This document shows, piece by piece, positions 7,004-8,823 of a DNA stretch of 8,823 nucleotides (position 1 is the stretch's first letter; every line of letters begins with the position of its first letter). The translations under genes were made by a program, and so were the position numbers. The stretch is taken from contig MKRS01000400.1 in assembly GCA_001897035.1 (NCBI GenBank), positions 1 through 8,823 on the forward strand, written 5' to 3'. The notes under the pieces were generated by a model, which saw only the letters and a program-made list of their open reading frames with translations, searched no databases and was not told the DNA's origin. This DNA is from Bacteroidales bacterium 45-6 (GTDB lineage: Bacteria > Bacteroidota > Bacteroidia > Bacteroidales > Dysgonomonadaceae).

Positions 7004-8823
7004 ATGAGAAAAACAACAACAATTGTTACGCTCCTTTTTTCCATGCTCCCATTTTTGGGATTCTCTCAGGGCTACAAGTTTGGACCAGCCGAAAAAGATT
7101 TTGCAGGCTATCTTTTTGCCTACTTCAAGGGAAACGATGTAAAAGACGAAGCCATCTGTTTCGCCATCAGTACAGACGGATACAACTACAAAGCCCTGAA
7201 TGCCAATAACCCTGTGATTGATTCGAAGCTTATCAGTTCCACCGGAGGCGTGCGCGACCCGCACATTCTACGGGCCGAAGACGGCAAAACGTTCTACATG
7301 GTGGCTACGGACATGACTTCCAGCAAGGGTTGGGATTCCAACCGAGCCATGGTGTTGCTCAAATCGACAGACTTACTCAACTGGTCGTCTTCGATCATCA
7401 ACATCCAGACAAAATACCCAAACCAAGAAAACCTAAAACGGGTGTGGGCGCCGCAAACCATTTTTGACCCATCCGTAGGCAAATACATGATATATTGGTC
7501 GATGCAACATGGCAACGGCCCCGACATCATCTATTACGCTTACGCCAACAAGGATTTCACCGACTTGGAAGGGACTCCCAAGCCATTGTTTCTTCCCAAG
7601 AGCGGAAAATCGTGCATCGACGGCGACATTATCAACAAGAACGGCATCTTCCACCTTTTCTATAAAACCGAAGGACACGGCAACGGCATCCGGCTCGCCC
7701 TCACCGATTCGCTTACATCCGGAAAATGGATCGAACAACCGGGATACAAGCAACAGACACATGAAGCTGTAGAAGGCTCAGGTGTCTTCAAACTGAACAA
7801 CAGCGATTCGTACATCCTGATGTACGACATGTATATGAAAGGGAAATACCAGTTTTGCGAAAGCAAGGACTTGGACGTGTTTAAAGCAGTGGACCAGCAA
7901 ATTTCGATGGATTTCCATCCCCGCCACGGAACCATCATCCCGGTCACAAGACGTGAGTTGAAAACTCTCACCGACAAGTGGGGCTTGCCTGCAGGCATCA
8001 AATTGCCAACCGACAACAACCCTGCTCTCGAAGGCTACTACGCTGATCCGGAGGCGCTTTATTCCGAAAAAACAAAAAAATATTACATCTATCCCACCAG
8101 CGACGGATTCGACGGTTGGGGCGGCTATTATTTCAAAACATTTTCGTCCGACAACCTCAAAGACTGGAAGGACGAAGGGGTGATCCTCGACCTCAAGAAA
8201 GACCTCACCTGGGCCAACCGCAACGCTTGGGCACCTTGCATCATCGAGAAAAAAGCGAAAGGGAAATACAAGTATTATTACTATTTCTGCGGAGCGCAGA
8301 AAATAGGCGTGGCCGTTGCCGATGATCCCGCCGGGCCATTCACCGATTCGGGCAAACCGCTTATCGACTTCAAACCCGAAGGGGTGAAAAACGGTCAGGA
8401 AATTGATCCGGATGTGTTTGCCGATCCAAAAACGGGGAAAACTTACCTCTATTGGGGAAATGGCTACATGGCTGCCGCTGAACTCAACAAAGACATGGTT
8501 TCCGTAAATAAAAGCACGGTGAAGGTGATTGCGCTCGACAACACTTTCCGTGAAGGGATCTACGTATTCTACCGTCAGGGGAAATATTATTTCATGTGGT
8601 CGGAAGACGACACCCGCAGTCCGAACTACCGTGTAAGATATGGATATTCAGATTCTCCTGTGGGGCCAATCACTATTCCTAATAACAATATCGTGATCCA
8701 AAAAGACGAATCCAAAGGGATTTATGGAACCGGACACAACTCCGTGCTTCAACTTCCGGGCAAAGACGAATGGCGCATCGTATATCACCGCATCAGCCGC
8801 CCCAATGGTATCAACATGCCCGA
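7004..8823 (+). CDS. Secreted tandem GH43 glycoside hydrolase, two catalytic domains (3' end outside window)
   Basis: The frame is open from the ATG at 7004 to the right edge: 606 complete codons, no stop. Residues 1 to about 22 form a Sec signal peptide (basic MRK, hydrophobic core, likely cleavage around GFSQG); there is no lipobox cysteine. Two five-bladed-propeller GH43-type domains follow. Domain 1 (about 24-320) has the triad D85 (VRDPHI, general base), D206 (CIDGDI, pKa modulator) and E257 (VEGSGVF, general acid). Domain 2 (from about 343) has D348 (YADPE), D468 (EIDPDVF) and E517 (REGIYVF), followed by the typical MWSEDDTRSPNYRVRYG stretch (about 592 nt before the edge region). Both triads look intact, so both domains may be active. 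GH43 enzymes are mainly arabinofuranosidases, xylosidases and arabinanases; substrate cannot be fixed from sequence alone. Protein export to periplasm or beyond is expected. No SusC/SusD gene is visible, and the missing C-terminus could hold further domains. Confidence 0.9.
   Translation, partial: MRKTTTIVTLLFSMLPFLGFSQGYKFGPAEKDFAGYLFAYFKGNDVKDEAICFAISTDGYNYKALNANNPVIDSKLISSTGGVRDPHILRAEDGKTFYMVATDMTSSKGWDSNRAMVLLKSTDLLNWSSSIINIQTKYPNQENLKRVWAPQTIFDPSVGKYMIYWSMQHGNGPDIIYYAYANKDFTDLEGTPKPLFLPKSGKSCIDGDIINKNGIFHLFYKTEGHGNGIRLALTDSLTSGKWIEQPGYKQQTHEAVEGSGVFKLNNSDSYILMYDMYMKGKYQFCESKDLDVFKAVDQQISMDFHPRHGTIIPVTRRELKTLTDKWGLPAGIKLPTDNNPALEGYYADPEALYSEKTKKYYIYPTSDGFDGWGGYYFKTFSSDNLKDWKDEGVILDLKKDLTWANRNAWAPCIIEKKAKGKYKYYYYFCGAQKIGVAVADDPAGPFTDSGKPLIDFKPEGVKNGQEIDPDVFADPKTGKTYLYWGNGYMAAAELNKDMVSVNKSTVKVIALDNTFREGIYVFYRQGKYYFMWSEDDTRSPNYRVRYGYSDSPVGPITIPNNNIVIQKDESKGIYGTGHNSVLQLPGKDEWRIVYHRISRPNGINMP

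Overview
The window looks like a chromosomal segment from a member of the phylum Bacteroidota, most likely an anaerobic or microaerobic polysaccharide-degrading Bacteroidales-type organism. Three things point there: a SprA/Sov protein (the type IX secretion translocon, restricted to this phylum), promoters of the Bacteroidota form TAnnTTTG, and starts preceded by A-rich leaders rather than clear Shine-Dalgarno sites. The order-level placement is inference; only the phylum-level signals are seen directly.

Layout: (1) 1-4137, plus strand, the C-terminal part of a sprA/sov gene whose true start lies left of the window. (2) 4156-4842, minus strand, a complete Crp/Fnr-family regulator that converges on sprA with an 18-base gap. 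(3) 4843-5110, a divergent regulatory region with a near-perfect 7-2-7 dyad (4921-4936), a promoter reading right towards hcp (4937-4966) and a promoter reading left into the regulator (-7 at 4861-4868). (4) 5111-6754, plus strand, a complete class I hybrid cluster protein (hcp) followed by a terminator hairpin that includes its stop codon. (5) 6755-7003, an intergenic region with a two-tier inverted repeat and a promoter. (6) 7004-8823, plus strand, a secreted double GH43 glycoside hydrolase that runs off the right edge.

How the parts fit: the Crp/Fnr protein and hcp form a divergent regulator-target pair, an arrangement known from HcpR-type control of hcp under nitrosative stress. With the TSS estimated from the -7 element, the shared dyad sits about -41.5 from the hcp start, the classical class II Crp/Fnr activation position. 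This is the best-supported regulatory hypothesis in the window. SprA is the outer-membrane channel of the type IX secretion system and is not obviously linked to the NO-stress pair. The GH43 protein has an ordinary Sec signal and two complete catalytic triads, which suggests an arabinan/xylan side-chain-degrading enzyme. Its C-terminus is missing, so whether it ends in a type IX sorting domain cannot be seen.

I see no mobile element, CRISPR array, tRNA or rRNA, and no clear novel multi-gene system. The items worth a second look are the hcp control region, the two-tier hairpin after hcp, and the tandem GH43 architecture.
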